DNA from: Comamonadaceae bacterium
GTDB taxonomy: Bacteria; Pseudomonadota; Gammaproteobacteria; Burkholderiales; Burkholderiaceae_C
NCBI GenBank assembly: GCA_027488215.1
Contig: JAIYCB010000011.1
Coordinates: 103,215-167,214 of the forward strand
Length of the DNA: 64,000 bases
Direction of reading: 5' to 3'
Numbering within the stretch: the first letter of the stretch is position 1; each line of letters starts with the position of its first letter. Below are positions 63,558 to 64,000 of this stretch, piece after piece. The position numbers were made by a program, and so were the translations under genes. Below the pieces are notes generated by a model that was not told the DNA's origin, searched no databases, and worked only from the letters and a program-made list of their open reading frames with translations.

Positions 63558-63594
63558 AGGTCTGTCTTTTTAAGTGTTCAGGACTTGGCGGCGT

Positions 63595-64000
63595 TCAACG
63601 GTAAGGAGCGTCTGCAGCCTTGGCGGCGGCGATCTCTTTTTCGTAACGGTCGCCCACGGCCAGCAACATGTCCTTGGTGAAGTACAGGTCACCGCGTTTT
63701 TCGCCGTGGTATTCAAAGATGTGCGTCTCAACGATCGAGTCCACCGGGCAGCTCTCTTCGCAAAAACCGCAGAAGATGCATTTGGTCAGGTCGATGTCGT
63801 AACGCGTGGTGCGGCGGCTGCCGTCGTCACGCGGCTCGGCCTCGATCGTGATCGCCTGGGCCGGGCAGACCGCCTCGCACAGCTTGCAGGCGATGCAGCG
63901 TTCTTCGCCATTGGGGTAGCGACGCAGCGCGTGCTCACCCTTGAAGCGCGGCGATTGCGGCGCCTTTTCGTAAGGGTAGTTCAGCGTCGCCTTCGGGCGG
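63595..64000 (-). CDS. nuoI: NADH-quinone oxidoreductase subunit I, 5' part cut by window edge
   Basis: C-terminal about 134 residues of NuoI. Two ferredoxin motifs are visible: [17 protein letters not shown] and [19 protein letters not shown], which hold iron-sulfur clusters N6a and N6b. The end is [20 protein letters not shown] and an Ala-rich tail. The start lies beyond position 64000. Confidence 0.96.
   Translation of the reverse strand, partial: RPKATLNYPYEKAPQSPRFKGEHALRRYPNGEERCIACKLCEAVCPAQAITIEAEPRDDGSRRTTRYDIDLTKCIFCGFCEESCPVDSIVETHIFEYHGEKRGDLYFTKDMLLAVGDRYEKEIAAAKAADAPYR

Overview
The window comes from a betaproteobacterium, most likely a Comamonadaceae member of the Burkholderiales (Limnohabitans/Rhodoferax-like). 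Pointers are DUF4148 repeats, a DUF2818 gene next to nuoN, DUF1178, and the protein composition. About half of it is one flagellar locus. The assignment is by recognition; no database search was run.

Layout. 1-5.3 kb: a metal-dependent cyclase, a small hypothetical, a ChrA chromate exporter, a secreted triple-repeat DUF4148 protein, a small hypothetical and a MATE exporter. 5.3-7 kb (minus): flgN, flgM, flgA. 7-21.3 kb (plus): a LysM/lytic-transglycosylase gene, then flgBCDEFGHIJKL and fliD. 21.4-25.5 kb: flaG and four tandem short flagellin genes. 25.6-30 kb: glycosyltransferase, methyltransferase, second glycosyltransferase and a convergent Maf/DUF115 gene, read as a flagellin-glycosylation island. 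30.1-33.7 kb: two paralogous small helical-repeat proteins, a flagellin gene with an in-frame amber codon, and an intact sixth flagellin. 34-41.8 kb: a sigma54 activator followed by fliEFGHIJ. 42.8-47.6 kb: a branched-chain-amino-acid-type ABC transporter. 47.6-49.7 kb: a divergent IclR regulator/pobA pair. 49.7-54.7 kb: DedA, MutL, a Bcr/CflA exporter and MiaA. 54.7-56 kb: a PIN/ribbon-helix-helix toxin-antitoxin pair between two copies of the arfB 3' end. 56-64 kb (minus): DUF1178, Nudix, DUF2818 and nuoN-M-L-K-J-I (nuoI cut by the window edge).

Regulation. The flagellar region shows seven -24/-12 (sigma54) promoter matches with exact GG-N10-GC spacing (flgA, flgB, glycosyltransferase operon, maf, helical-repeat/flagellin operon, distal flagellin, activator gene) and three sigma28 matches (flgM, flaG, first flagellin). 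Four of the sigma54 promoters have a CGGC-N8-GCCG element close by. This looks like the Vibrio/Pseudomonas sigma54-plus-sigma28 cascade rather than the FlhDC scheme common in betaproteobacteria. The activator gene before fliE has a receiver-like domain without the phospho-acceptor Asp, and no sensor kinase is adjacent.

Most notable: the sigma54 regulon with its shared element; the amber-split flagellin, which shares an inserted module with FlgK; the single-domain FlgJ paired with a separate LysM/transglycosylase gene; the helical-repeat pair where fliS would be expected; and the toxin-antitoxin cassette bounded by identical 70-bp arfB repeats. No tRNA, rRNA, CRISPR array or transposase gene was seen, and no gene-free stretch exceeds about 300 bases.
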